Source: Neisseriaceae bacterium (GTDB taxonomy: Bacteria > Pseudomonadota > Gammaproteobacteria > Burkholderiales > Neisseriaceae). Taken from it: DNA of 12,516 nt. Of the stretch, positions 1 through 7,272 are shown piece by piece. The translations under genes were made by a program, and so were the position numbers. The stretch is from positions 1-12,516 of the forward strand of contig JASLBZ010000059.1 of NCBI GenBank assembly GCA_030146285.1, written 5' to 3'. The notes under the pieces were generated by a model that was not told where the DNA came from, searched no databases, and worked only from the letters and a program-made list of their open reading frames with translations. Every line of letters begins with the position of its first letter. Position 1 is the stretch's first letter.

Positions 1-262
1 GCTGGTGTCTGTAATCGATCGATATCCAACCATGAAAATAACAGACAAAGGCAGAAACTGCTTAGAAGTAATGACGGCCTGGTTTTGAACACATCTTTGA
101 GCGTGGGTGAGAATTACCTGTGTAGCATACCAATATAAAAAATCATGTGTGGGCATTTTTGTTTTGCTGGGTTTATTTGTATGTACAATTAATCAAGTTT
201 GAGAAATTTAAGGCAAGGTATTGTTATGTTATGAGATATTTGCATAGCAAAGCGATGAGCAC
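1..262. other. Left-edge stretch without a supportable gene
   Basis: No complete reading frame with a ribosome binding site is visible here. Two plus-strand frames are open from the left edge. One ends at the TGA at 86-88, and its last residues (RYPTMKITDKGRNCLEVM) have the cadence of the wing of a winged-helix domain, so it could be the tail of a gene lying outside the window. The other ends at the TAA at 136-138 and looks like nothing I know. Neither is long enough to call. From about 130 the sequence is AT-rich, and it runs into the terminator that serves bioA from the other side. Confidence 0.3.
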
Positions 263-295
263 AAAAAAAGCACCCTGATGAGGAGTGCTTTTTTT
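263..295 (-). terminator. Intrinsic terminator of bioA
   Basis: An A7-GCAC arm at 263-273 pairs with GTGC-T7 at 285-295. Inner CCT/AGG pairs add to the stem, with one bulged A. Read on the minus strand, the hairpin starts eight bases after the bioA stop and ends in a run of seven T. The A and T tracts on both sides mean it could also stop plus-strand transcription entering from the left edge. Confidence 0.85.
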
Positions 296-302
296 GGTAG
301 TG

Positions 303-1613
303 TTATGCTTGATTGCCAAAAACAATGTCAGGCTGTTGTACCGCCATGCTCAGAACCTGTATTAAAGTGTTTAATTCTTGTTCTTGGATAATATAAGGCG
401 GCATGATGTAAATCAAATAGCCAAAAGGGCGGATCCACACACCATGCTCAACAAAAAATGCTTGTAACGAGGCCATATTAACGGGCTTGTGGGTTTCAAT
501 CACACCAATGGCACCTAAGACACGCACATCGGCAACCACATCGCTGTATTGGGCCAGCGGCAATAGGCCTTGTTGCAATTGTTGTTCAATTGCCAATACT
601 TGGTGTTGCCAGTCATTTTGTTGCAATAAGGCTAAGCTTGCGCTAGCAACAGCACAGGCCAAAGGGTTGCCCATGAATGTTGGACCATGCATAAAGCAGC
701 CTGCTGCACCATTGCTCACAACATCGGCAACATGCCGGCTGGTGATGACCGCAGACAAAGTCATGTAACCACCTGTTAAAGCCTTGCCCACGCACATGAT
801 ATCCGGTTGAATATTGGCATGCTCACAAGCAAAAAGCTTGCCGGTTCGTCCAAAACCAGTGGCAATTTCATCTGCAATAAAAAGCACATTGTACTCTTGG
901 CACAACGCAGCCACGCTTTTCAAATACTCAGGGTGGTAAAAGCGCATGCCGCCAGCACCTTGGACGATGGGCTCTAAAATCACTGCAGCAATTGTCTGGT
1001 GTTGTGCCATAAATGTGGTTTTGAAAGGCTCAAAATCGTGGGCATCCCAAGTATCATGAAAACCACACTCAGGCGAAGGGACAAAGATGTGCTCAGGCAA
1101 ATAGCCTTGGTAAAGACTGTGCATGGAGTTTTCAGGATCACAAACGCTCATTGCACCAAAGGTGTCTCCATGATAACCGTGTTTGAGCGTTAGGAATTTT
1201 TGGCGTTTTTGTCCTAAAGATTGCCAATATTGCAAAGCCATTTTCATGGAAACTTCGACGGCAACAGAGCCTGAGTCGGCAAGGAAAACACATTCTAGAT
1301 TGTCCGGTACCATTTTCAATAAAGCTTGGCAAAGTTCAATGGCAGGAGCATGGGTAATGCCACCAAACATAACATGTGCCATTTGGTCAATCTGTTCTTT
1401 GGCAGCTTGGTTCAATACTGGGTGATTGTAACCATGAACTGCTGCCCACCAAGATGACATACCATCAATCAATTCTTGAGCATTGTCTCGTATTAATCTC
1501 ACTCCTTGGGCACTGGCTATCGGATAGCAAGGCAAAGGCTGAGTCATGGAGGTGTAAGGATGCCAAATGTGTTCACGGTCAAATGCCAAATCATGGCTAG
1601 AAAATGCGTTCAA
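303..1613 (-). CDS. bioA: Adenosylmethionine-8-amino-7-oxononanoate aminotransferase
   Basis: BioA is the PLP-dependent cytosolic enzyme that moves an amino group from S-adenosylmethionine to KAPA, giving DAPA, the third step of biotin ring assembly. The near-N-terminal DLAFDREHIWHPYTSM matches E. coli BioA closely. SSWWAAVHGYNHP, the HGYHGD loop with its tyrosine, DEIATGFGRTG (PLP-ring Asp near 248) and GKALTGG (Schiff-base Lys near 277) follow in order. There is no ATG near the expected N-terminus. I chose the TTG at 1611-1613, which has GAAGAG just upstream and gives 436 residues, against about 429 in E. coli. The frame stays open to another TTG at 1781, but that would add 56 unconserved residues, run into bioF and erase the promoter gap. 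The gene is divergent from bioFCDB and ends at its own terminator. Function is certain; the start is inferred. Confidence 0.96.
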   Translation of the reverse strand: MNAFSSHDLAFDREHIWHPYTSMTQPLPCYPIASAQGVRLIRDNAQELIDGMSSWWAAVHGYNHPVLNQAAKEQIDQMAHVMFGGITHAPAIELCQALLKMVPDNLECVFLADSGSVAVEVSMKMALQYWQSLGQKRQKFLTLKHGYHGDTFGAMSVCDPENSMHSLYQGYLPEHIFVPSPECGFHDTWDAHDFEPFKTTFMAQHQTIAAVILEPIVQGAGGMRFYHPEYLKSVAALCQEYNVLFIADEIATGFGRTGKLFACEHANIQPDIMCVGKALTGGYMTLSAVITSRHVADVVSNGAAGCFMHGPTFMGNPLACAVASASLALLQQNDWQHQVLAIEQQLQQGLLPLAQYSDVVADVRVLGAIGVIETHKPVNMASLQAFFVEHGVWIRPFGYLIYIMPPYIIQEQELNTLIQVLSMAVQQPDIVFGNQA

Positions 1614-1655
1614 AATTGTCTCTTCGCTGAAAAATACAGCTGTACCATAACTGAA

Positions 1656-1661
1656 ATTATC
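1656..1661 (-). promoter_or_regulatory. Candidate -10 element of bioA
   Basis: On the minus strand this reads GATAAT, matching five of six bases of the sigma-70 -10 consensus. It would start transcription near 1649, leaving a leader of about 36 bases before the bioA TTG start. No good -35 hexamer sits at the ideal distance. The candidate BirA operator at 1666-1699 covers the region where RNA polymerase would contact the -35. Confidence 0.4.
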
Positions 1662-1665
1662 AAGA

Positions 1666-1699
1666 TTGTGTAGGAAAATGCTGTCATAAGTGTTGACAA
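1666..1699. promoter_or_regulatory. Candidate BirA (biotin repressor) operator
   Basis: Half-site TTGTGTAGG (1666-1674) and half-site TGTTGACAA (1691-1699) are separated by exactly 16 bases, the spacing of the E. coli bio operator (TTGTAAACC-N16-GGTTTACAA). The outer TTGT/ACAA bases are perfectly symmetric. The inner bases of the left half diverge, so this is an imperfect match. The position in the divergent bioA-bioF gap is where BirA acts in E. coli, repressing both directions when biotin is plentiful. The right half also contains a perfect TTGACA (1693-1698), but no good -10 follows it at normal spacing. Family knowledge plus position support the call; binding itself is inferred. Confidence 0.45.
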
Positions 1700-1737
1700 T
1701 ATTTCGACTCTGGAGAACACTTGGAGTCCAATTTGAT

Positions 1738-1746
1738 TGATACAAA
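1738..1746 (+). promoter_or_regulatory. Candidate extended -10 promoter of bioF
   Basis: TGA-TACAAA is an extended -10 (TGn plus four of six hexamer bases) ending eight bases before the bioF ATG at 1755. Transcription from it would start at or within about two bases of the ATG, leaving no leader. This agrees with the absence of any purine-rich ribosome binding site before bioF. An upstream start driven by the TTGACA at 1693-1698 is an alternative. Confidence 0.35.
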
Positions 1747-1754
1747 TATAAAAA

Positions 1755-2927
1755 ATGAGCTGGTTTGATAAAATAAATCAAGAATTAAATCTGAAAAAAC
1801 AACAGGATGTATATCGTTCTCGGACGGTGCGCTCAGCTGTTTATGAGGGTGCTCATATTAGAGTAGATGACCAAAAATACCTCAATTTTTCCAGCAATGA
1901 CTATTTAGGCTATAGCCAACATCCAAGTTTGGTGGCTGCAGCACAAGAACACATTCAACATTTTGGTTTGGGCAGTACCGGCTCACCGTTGCTGGCAGGA
2001 CATACCGATGTTCATGCGCAATTGGAAACTGAATTGGCCAGATGGCAAGGTTTTGAGCGTGCCTTGCTGTTCAATTCAGGGTTTGCTGCTAACCAAGCGT
2101 TGATTTATGCTTTGTTGGGCAAAAACGACCGCATATTGGCTGATAAACTAAGCCATGCTTCTTTGTTAGAAGCTGCCATGCATAGCCCTGCAAGCTTACA
2201 GCGCTTTCAGCACAACCAGCCGGATTCTTTGCAAAAGCTATTGAACATGGAATGCATGGGTGAAACACTGGTGGCAACCGAAGGCGTTTTTAGCATGGAT
2301 GGTGATCAAGCACCATTGTTGGCTTTGCAAAAACTGGCCAATGACAATCGGGCGTTATTTGTTGTGGATGATGCCCATGGGCTGGGTGTTTTGGGCGCTG
2401 AAGGCAAGGGAACTTGCTCAGCGCAAGGCATGCGTCCAGATATTTTGGTCTTGGCCTTTGGCAAAGCCATGGGTTTAAGTGGTGCTGCTATTTTGTGCTC
2501 TCATGATGTGGCCGAATTCTTGATTCAATCTGCACGCCATTATGTGTACAGCACTGCCATGCCAGCTTTTCAGGCTGCCTCTTTAAACAGCGCTTTGTCA
2601 TTATTGCGCCAAGACAATGGTGTACAATGTCGCCTACAACAAAACATTGCTTATTTTAAAACCTGTTTTGCAGCTGCGAATGTACCATTAACGTTGTTAC
2701 CCAGTGACACAGCCATTCAGCCAGTTGTAATCGGCAAAAGTCTTGATGCACTGAATATGGCCAATGCTTTACGCCAGCAAGGTTTGTGGCTTAGTGCCAT
2801 TCGGACACCCACAGTACCAATGGGTCAAAGCCGTTTGCGTTTAACCTTAACAGCTTTACACAGTAAAAATGATATTGAAACATTAATACAAGGATTGCAA
2901 TATGTCAGCCGAAGAGCAATACAATAA
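1755..2927 (+). CDS. bioF: 8-amino-7-oxononanoate synthase
   Basis: BioF condenses pimeloyl-ACP with L-alanine, releasing CO2, to make KAPA. It is a cytosolic PLP enzyme of the alpha-oxoamine synthase family. The N-terminus (MSWFDKIN...) and QKYLNFSSNDYLGYSQHP align directly with E. coli BioF. The glycine-rich GLGSTGSPLLAG loop, the KLSHAS histidine (134), DDAH (205-208) and the PLP lysine in FGKAMGLSGAA (about 237) are all present. The length of 390 residues fits the family (384 in E. coli). The start is fixed by the conserved N-terminus, yet the 15 bases before it are AT-rich with no Shine-Dalgarno sequence. It is the first gene of bioFCDB, and bioC begins within its last 26 bases. Confidence 0.97.
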   Translation: MSWFDKINQELNLKKQQDVYRSRTVRSAVYEGAHIRVDDQKYLNFSSNDYLGYSQHPSLVAAAQEHIQHFGLGSTGSPLLAGHTDVHAQLETELARWQGFERALLFNSGFAANQALIYALLGKNDRILADKLSHASLLEAAMHSPASLQRFQHNQPDSLQKLLNMECMGETLVATEGVFSMDGDQAPLLALQKLANDNRALFVVDDAHGLGVLGAEGKGTCSAQGMRPDILVLAFGKAMGLSGAAILCSHDVAEFLIQSARHYVYSTAMPAFQAASLNSALSLLRQDNGVQCRLQQNIAYFKTCFAAANVPLTLLPSDTAIQPVVIGKSLDALNMANALRQQGLWLSAIRTPTVPMGQSRLRLTLTALHSKNDIETLIQGLQYVSRRAIQ

Positions 2928-3687
2928 GGCTGCCATTTCCCAAGCTTTTGGTCGTGCAGCGCCAACCTACGATGCGCACGCAACCTTGCAAAGAGCGGTA
3001 GGGAAACAATTGAACACATTGTTTGACTTCGCCCAAGAACCCGAGACGTTATTGGATATTGGTTGTGGCACAGGCTTTATGGCAGCACATTGGCAACGGC
3101 AACACACAGAGGTTTGTGCCTTGGACTTGTCTTTAGACATGTTAAACGTTGCCAAAGCCAAGAACAGTGCCTCTTGGTATGTACAAGCCGATGCAGAGCA
3201 ATTGCCCTTTGCCAATTCCAGTTTTTCGGCATGTTGCAGTAATTTATCATTACAATGGTGCCAAGATTTAAAACGACCGGTCACTGAAATGTATCGGGTT
3301 TTGAAACAACAAGGTTGTGCCATTTTCAGCACCCTGATTGCAGGGTCATTGAATGAATTAAGCATGGCATGGCAAAGCATTGATCAAGCTTCGCATGTGA
3401 ATGGCTTTTTAAGCCAGGAACAGCTACTGCAAGTATTATCAAGCATTGGTGCGGACAAAAGCCAATACGTCACCGCAACACACACCATGTGGTATCCATC
3501 AGTATTGAGCATGATGCAAGATTTAAAGGGCATTGGGGCAACCCACATCCACAAAAATCGTCGCCAAGGCTTGTTAACACGCAGCCATTTGTTGGCGCTA
3601 GAAGAAGCAATGCAGCCATTTAAAAACGAACAAGGTTTGTTGCCTCTGAGCTATCATATTTTTTATGGGATATTACAACGTGAGTAA
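2902..3687 (+). CDS. bioC: Malonyl-ACP O-methyltransferase
   Basis: BioC methylates the free carboxyl of malonyl-ACP with SAM. The masked starter can then be elongated by fatty-acid synthesis to pimeloyl-ACP methyl ester. The N-terminal AISQAFGRAAPTYDAHATLQ is the BioC signature. The SAM-binding LLDIGCGTGFMAA lies at about residues 50-62, an acidic LDLSLDML follows, and SNLSLQWCQD is the usual BioC post-motif segment. It has 261 residues (251 in E. coli). The ATG is preceded by AAGGA (2890-2894) at seven bases and overlaps the end of bioF, so translation is probably coupled. There is no fused or adjacent esterase (BioH, BioG or similar), so demethylation of the pimeloyl product must be encoded elsewhere. 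Confidence 0.95.
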   Translation: MSAEEQYNKAAISQAFGRAAPTYDAHATLQRAVGKQLNTLFDFAQEPETLLDIGCGTGFMAAHWQRQHTEVCALDLSLDMLNVAKAKNSASWYVQADAEQLPFANSSFSACCSNLSLQWCQDLKRPVTEMYRVLKQQGCAIFSTLIAGSLNELSMAWQSIDQASHVNGFLSQEQLLQVLSSIGADKSQYVTATHTMWYPSVLSMMQDLKGIGATHIHKNRRQGLLTRSHLLALEEAMQPFKNEQGLLPLSYHIFYGILQRE

Positions 3688-4387
3688 GACATGGTTTGTG
3701 ACCGGAACTGACACAGAAGTCGGTAAAACGCACAGCAGTTGTGCTTTGATTCAAGCTTTGGCCAATCAAACCAAGCAAAAAATAGCGGGTTTTAAACCCA
3801 TAGCTTCAGGCAGCTCATGGGTGAATGGACAGCTGCACAATGATGATGCTTTGGCACTTCAACAATACAGCACGGTGGCTCTGGATTATCAAGACGTGAA
3901 TGTTTTAAGTTTAGAAGAAGCCACTGCACCGCACATTGCCAGTGAGATTGAAAACCGAGCGATTGATTTATCCGCCTTACAACAAGGCCTAAGCAACATT
4001 CAGAACAAAGCTGATTTTGTGGTGGTGGAGGGTGCAGGTGGTTGGCATGTACCGCTGCTGCCTGATTTTGATTTTGCAGATTGGGTGATTGCACAGCAAT
4101 TGCCAGTCATCTTGGTGGTGGGCGTGAAGCTAGGTTGTATTAACCATGCGCTGTTAACAGCCAAAGCCATATTGCAATCAGGGCTTCGTTTGGATGGATG
4201 GATTGCCAATGAGGTTGTTGCTGCTAGCCCACGTCAATCTGAATACCTGATGTCGTTACAAAAACTTTTACCTGCGCCTTGCTTGGGCATCATTAAGCAT
4301 GGTGATGGCATTCATCAAGCAGCACAGCGATTGAATGTTGATTTATTATTGAAAACAGCAAATAAAAACGAGACCACCCAGCCATAG
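3680..4387 (+). CDS. bioD: Dethiobiotin synthetase
   Basis: BioD closes the ureido ring of dethiobiotin from DAPA, CO2 and ATP in the cytosol. The N-terminal WFVTGTDTEVGKT holds the P-loop (residues 9-17 from the chosen start). GFKPIASG carries the conserved lysine, and VVVEGAGGWHVPL is the metal/substrate-binding segment. I chose the GTG at 3680 because VSKTWFVTGTDTEVGKT lines up with the E. coli N-terminus MSKRYFVTGTDTEVGKT, and GGGA lies nine bases upstream. The ATG at 3665 would add five unconserved residues and has no ribosome binding site. That gives 235 residues (225 in E. coli). The start overlaps the end of bioC by eight bases, suggesting coupled translation. Confidence 0.94.
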   Translation: MSKTWFVTGTDTEVGKTHSSCALIQALANQTKQKIAGFKPIASGSSWVNGQLHNDDALALQQYSTVALDYQDVNVLSLEEATAPHIASEIENRAIDLSALQQGLSNIQNKADFVVVEGAGGWHVPLLPDFDFADWVIAQQLPVILVVGVKLGCINHALLTAKAILQSGLRLDGWIANEVVAASPRQSEYLMSLQKLLPAPCLGIIKHGDGIHQAAQRLNVDLLLKTANKNETTQP

Positions 4388-4438
4388 CGCATTGGGGCTT
4401 TTTACCTAATACATTGCATTACAAAGATGGGAACACAC

Positions 4439-5425
4439 ATGAGCGTTGTACAAGCCGTTAAACCGTTAGCCAAAGCCACTCCACACAAAACTGCAGAGTA
4501 CTGGCGCGTATGCCAAGTCGAAGACTTATATGGCAAACCTTTTTTAGAATTGATCATGCAAGCTGCTAACGTTCATCGTGAGCATTTTGACCCCAGCAAA
4601 ATTCAATTATCAAGCTTGATGTCGATTAAAACAGGCGGTTGCCCTGAGGATTGTGCATATTGTCCACAGTCGGCTCATCACAATACGGGCTTAGAAAAAG
4701 AAAAGCTATTGGATGTGGCAGAGATTGTTGAACAAGCCAAAATTGCCAAAGAACGCGGTGCAAGTCGTTTTTGTATGGGCGCGGCTTGGCGTGGACCAAA
4801 GCCAAGAGACATTGAAAAAGTCAGCGAGATGATTGCATCAGTCAAAGCCTTAGGCTTGGAGACGTGCGGTACATTTGGCATGTTAGAAGCGGGTATGGCG
4901 GAAGATTTACGTGATGCTGGTTTGGATTACTACAATCACAACTTGGACACAGCACCAGAAAATTATGAAAACATTATTCAAACTCGCCAGCATGAAGATC
5001 GCATGGACACTTTGGGTAAGGTTCGTGATGCGGGCTTGAAAGTGTGTTGTGGTGGTATTGTGGGTATGAATGAAACCCGAAAAGACCGTGCGTCTTTGTT
5101 AGCCAGTCTTGCCAATTTAGATCCACAACCGGAAAGTGTGCCCATCAATCAGCTGATCAAAGTCGAAGGAACACCTTTGGCCGATGCCGAAGATTTGGAT
5201 TGGACCGAATTTGTTCGTACCATTGCAGTGGCCAGAATCATCATGCCCAATAGTTATGTGCGTTTGTCTGCTGGGCGCCAAGGCATGAGCGAGTCAACAC
5301 AAGCTTTGTGTTTCTTAGCAGGTGCCAATTCGATTTTCTATGGCGATAAACTGTTAACCACAGCCAACCCTGAAGAAGACCTTGACCGTGTGTTAATGGA
5401 TAAATTGGATTTAAGTCCTTTGTAA
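4439..5425 (+). CDS. bioB: Biotin synthase (radical SAM)
   Basis: BioB inserts sulfur into dethiobiotin using SAM radical chemistry and two iron-sulfur clusters. From the chosen start, the 4Fe-4S motif CPEDCAYC has cysteines at about 68, 72 and 75. The 2Fe-2S ligands are visible in FCMGAAW, ETCGTFG, KVCCGGIVG and RLSAGR. DYYNHNLDT and ANSIFYGDKLLTT complete the family pattern. I prefer the ATG at 4439, with GGGA six bases upstream, over the in-frame ATG at 4427, which lacks one. The protein has 328 residues and ends soon after NPEEDLDRVL, without the C-terminal tail of the 346-residue E. coli enzyme. It is the last gene of the operon, 51 bases after bioD; in E. coli bioB comes first. A strong terminator follows. 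Confidence 0.97.
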   Translation: MSVVQAVKPLAKATPHKTAEYWRVCQVEDLYGKPFLELIMQAANVHREHFDPSKIQLSSLMSIKTGGCPEDCAYCPQSAHHNTGLEKEKLLDVAEIVEQAKIAKERGASRFCMGAAWRGPKPRDIEKVSEMIASVKALGLETCGTFGMLEAGMAEDLRDAGLDYYNHNLDTAPENYENIIQTRQHEDRMDTLGKVRDAGLKVCCGGIVGMNETRKDRASLLASLANLDPQPESVPINQLIKVEGTPLADAEDLDWTEFVRTIAVARIIMPNSYVRLSAGRQGMSESTQALCFLAGANSIFYGDKLLTTANPEEDLDRVLMDKLDLSPL

Positions 5426-5447
5426 CGGCACTTATCAAAAAACACGC

Positions 5448-5476
5448 AAAAGCACCTCTAACAGAGGTGCTTTTTT
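5448..5476 (+). terminator. Intrinsic terminator of bioFCDB
   Basis: Arms 5448-5459 (AAAAGCACCTCT) and 5463-5474 (AGAGGTGCTTTT) form a perfect 12-base-pair stem with a three-base AAC loop, followed by further T. It lies 22 bases after the bioB stop. The A tract on the left would make it work on the other strand too. Confidence 0.92.
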
Positions 5477-5612
5477 AATGCCTCTTTGACAACACTGCTT
5501 AGGCAGCCTGTAAAAAACCAATACCATTGAAAAGGAAAAGACAGATTGGCCTTACTCAGGTACATTGATAAAAAACCTTTTCGATGTGAGCGCATTTTAT
5601 GTCCAGAATGCG

Positions 5613-5640
5613 TTGAGAAAATAGCACTATCTGTTAAGAT
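5613..5640 (+). promoter_or_regulatory. Candidate sigma-70 promoter of the exonuclease gene
   Basis: TTGAGA (5613-5618) and TAAGAT (5635-5640) are spaced by 16 bases, with TGT just before the -10 (extended -10 form). Transcription would begin near 5647, giving a leader of about 37 bases that includes AAGGA at 5671-5675. The gene sits just after the bioB terminator, so it needs a promoter of its own. Confidence 0.5.
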
Positions 5641-5683
5641 TGTGTGCTCGTGTTTTGCACTAACCCAATAAAGGAATTTCAGC

Positions 5684-6583
5684 ATGGTAAACCCACCATT
5701 TCCCACTCAGCTCTTTCATGATATTGATCAGCACCCAGAAGATTTTCGTTTATTGGAACGAATTCCTTTGACCAAAACAGCCAACACATGGCCATTAGAG
5801 CTTTCAGAGCCGGTTGGGGATGAGTTGGTGATGGTATTGCTTGATACTGAAACCACGGGTTTGTCTTGTGAAGATGATGCCATTATCGAACTGGGCATGG
5901 TCAAGATTTTGTACAGTAAATCTCAAAAGCGGATTGTCTCAATTTTGGATGTGATTAGTTTGTATGAAGATCCCAAACGACCCATTCCTGAGTTTATTAC
6001 GCAATTAACAGGCATCAATGATGAGATGGTGGCAGGACAACGAATCGATGATGCATTGGTCTCACAGTGGCTGGGTGACAACACTTTGGTGGTGGCGCAC
6101 AATGCCAGTTTTGATCGTCCTTTTTTTGAAAAACGTTTTAGCCATTTAACCCACTTGCCTTGGGCATGTACAGCCAGAGGCATTGATTGGCCTGAATTGG
6201 GTTTTGAAAGTCGTAAATTAGAATATTTGCTATTGCGTTTAGGTTGGTTTTACGAGGGTCACAGAGCATCGATTGACTGCTTGGCAATGGCTTGGCTTTT
6301 TTATGTATTGCCTGAAGCAATGGTTGATATGTTGGAAACTGCACGTCGAAGAACTGTTTCAGTTAAGGCTTTTGGTGCGCCATTTGAAGTGAAAGATACT
6401 TTAAAAGAACATGGCTACCGTTGGCACAATGGTGATAAAGGTGCAAACAAACATTGGTGGCGCGAATTGGATGAAAAAGATTTGATTGCAGAGCAAGCTT
6501 TTTTAGACACGGTATACCATCAAGGCTCGCAACAAGCCCATTATGATTACCAAGATGCCCGTAGTAGATTTAAAAACAAATAA
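5684..6583 (+). CDS. DnaQ-like DEDDh 3'-5' exonuclease
   Basis: This is a stand-alone DEDDh exonuclease that should remove nucleotides from 3' ends using two metal ions. Exo I is LLDTETTGL (Asp54, Glu56), Exo II is AHNASFDRPFF (Asp144) and Exo III is HRASID (His193, Asp198), so the five catalytic residues are present. The nuclease domain spans about residues 45-215. A C-terminal extension (about 225-275) contains KDTLKEHGYRW and KHWWREL, a K-x3-G-x-x-W then K-W-W pattern resembling short nucleic-acid-associated modules such as DUF5710; that comparison is from memory. The ATG has AAGGA eight bases upstream. No DNA polymerase III partner is nearby, so it is probably a repair or RNA-processing nuclease rather than the replicative epsilon subunit. 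The exact substrate is unknown. Confidence 0.85.
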   Translation: MVNPPFPTQLFHDIDQHPEDFRLLERIPLTKTANTWPLELSEPVGDELVMVLLDTETTGLSCEDDAIIELGMVKILYSKSQKRIVSILDVISLYEDPKRPIPEFITQLTGINDEMVAGQRIDDALVSQWLGDNTLVVAHNASFDRPFFEKRFSHLTHLPWACTARGIDWPELGFESRKLEYLLLRLGWFYEGHRASIDCLAMAWLFYVLPEAMVDMLETARRRTVSVKAFGAPFEVKDTLKEHGYRWHNGDKGANKHWWRELDEKDLIAEQAFLDTVYHQGSQQAHYDYQDARSRFKNK

Positions 6584-6727
6584 AACAATCAGATAGCCTG
6601 TGTCGGTATTCATATTGATGTGCACAGGTTTGATTGAACAAAAGCCTTCATTGAACATCAGGCTTGGTTATGCATGATGATCAGGTGAAACAAAAAACAC
6701 TGAAAAACAGCCAATCAATAACTTTGC

Positions 6728-6757
6728 TTGTCTTAATGCCGTTTATTTACTTATAAT
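6728..6757 (+). promoter_or_regulatory. Candidate promoter of the DUF4878-type lipoprotein gene
   Basis: A perfect TATAAT (6752-6757) is preceded at 18 bases by TTGTCT (6728-6733, four of six -35 bases). Transcription would start near 6764, leaving a leader of almost 100 bases before the GTG at 6862. That leader contains an 8-base inverted repeat, ATGCCAAT (6775-6782) and ATTGGCAT (6815-6822). Between the exonuclease stop and this promoter there are only weak hairpins (6595-6630 and 6642-6665), without a T run. Confidence 0.55.
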
Positions 6758-6861
6758 CAATATCGCATTTCAATATGCCAATTGGAATTGACCGTGTATT
6801 TGCTGTTGATTTTGATTGGCATGAAAATAATGAAAACATATAAATGATTAGGGTAGATATT

Positions 6862-7272
6862 GTGATTAAAAAAATTCTGGGGTTGTTTGGAGCAGTATTG
6901 GTAGCAGTAACGTTAAGTGCATGTTCAAGCAAAAGCCCTGAAGATGTTGCCATCAGTTTTGTTGAGGCAAGCTACAAAGGCAATGCTGATAAAATGATGG
7001 ACATGATTTATTTGCCAGCGGACAAGCAAGATCAACCTGGAACCAAAGACATGCTCAGCGGCAAACTAAAACAAGCTGCTGCCAAAAGCAAAGAAAATGC
7101 GGACAGAAAAGGTGGTGTTAAAGACATCACTGTTCAAGAATCTAAAATTGATGAAGCCAATGGTTTAGGGCAGGTGATTGTCAATATTGATTTTAAAAAT
7201 GAAGGCTCTCAAAGTGAGACTGATCGTGTGAAATTGATTCAAAATGATGGACAATGGAAAATCAGTCTGTAA
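6862..7272 (+). CDS. DUF4878-like lipoprotein
   Basis: This is a small predicted lipoprotein of 136 residues. From the GTG start it reads as a lysine-containing n-region, a hydrophobic core and the lipobox LSAC, with Cys21 as the lipidated residue, so it should be membrane-anchored and periplasmic. The mature part starts SPEDVAISFVEASYKGNADKMM and ends with DRVKLIQNDGQWKISL, the pattern of DUF4878/NTF2-like lipoproteins of unknown function. I chose GTG 6862 over ATG 6844 because AGGG (6850-6853) lies eight bases before it and the signal peptide then begins directly with IKK; the ATG has no ribosome binding site. The next gene overlaps its last 19 bases, and an intrinsic terminator follows within that next gene. 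Confidence 0.75.
   Translation: MIKKILGLFGAVLVAVTLSACSSKSPEDVAISFVEASYKGNADKMMDMIYLPADKQDQPGTKDMLSGKLKQAAAKSKENADRKGGVKDITVQESKIDEANGLGQVIVNIDFKNEGSQSETDRVKLIQNDGQWKISL

Noticed and set aside
2967..3380. Long minus-strand open frame (137 codons) inside bioC
   Set aside because: It lies wholly antisense to a well-conserved gene, with no start signals, and its composition reflects the bioC codons.
4375..4404. AGCC...GGCT followed by T5 between bioD and bioB, as a terminator or attenuator
   Set aside because: Only four base pairs form around a long loop; too weak to support.
5458..5706. Minus-strand open frame of 82 codons between bioB and the exonuclease gene
   Set aside because: It overlaps the bioB terminator and the exonuclease start, has no ribosome binding site and reads like antisense of non-coding DNA.
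6670..6756. 28-codon plus-strand frame (MHDDQVKQ... with a hydrophobic end) before the DUF4878-type gene
   Set aside because: Its end coincides with the TATAAT at 6752-6757, its ribosome site is marginal and it has no clear domain layout.
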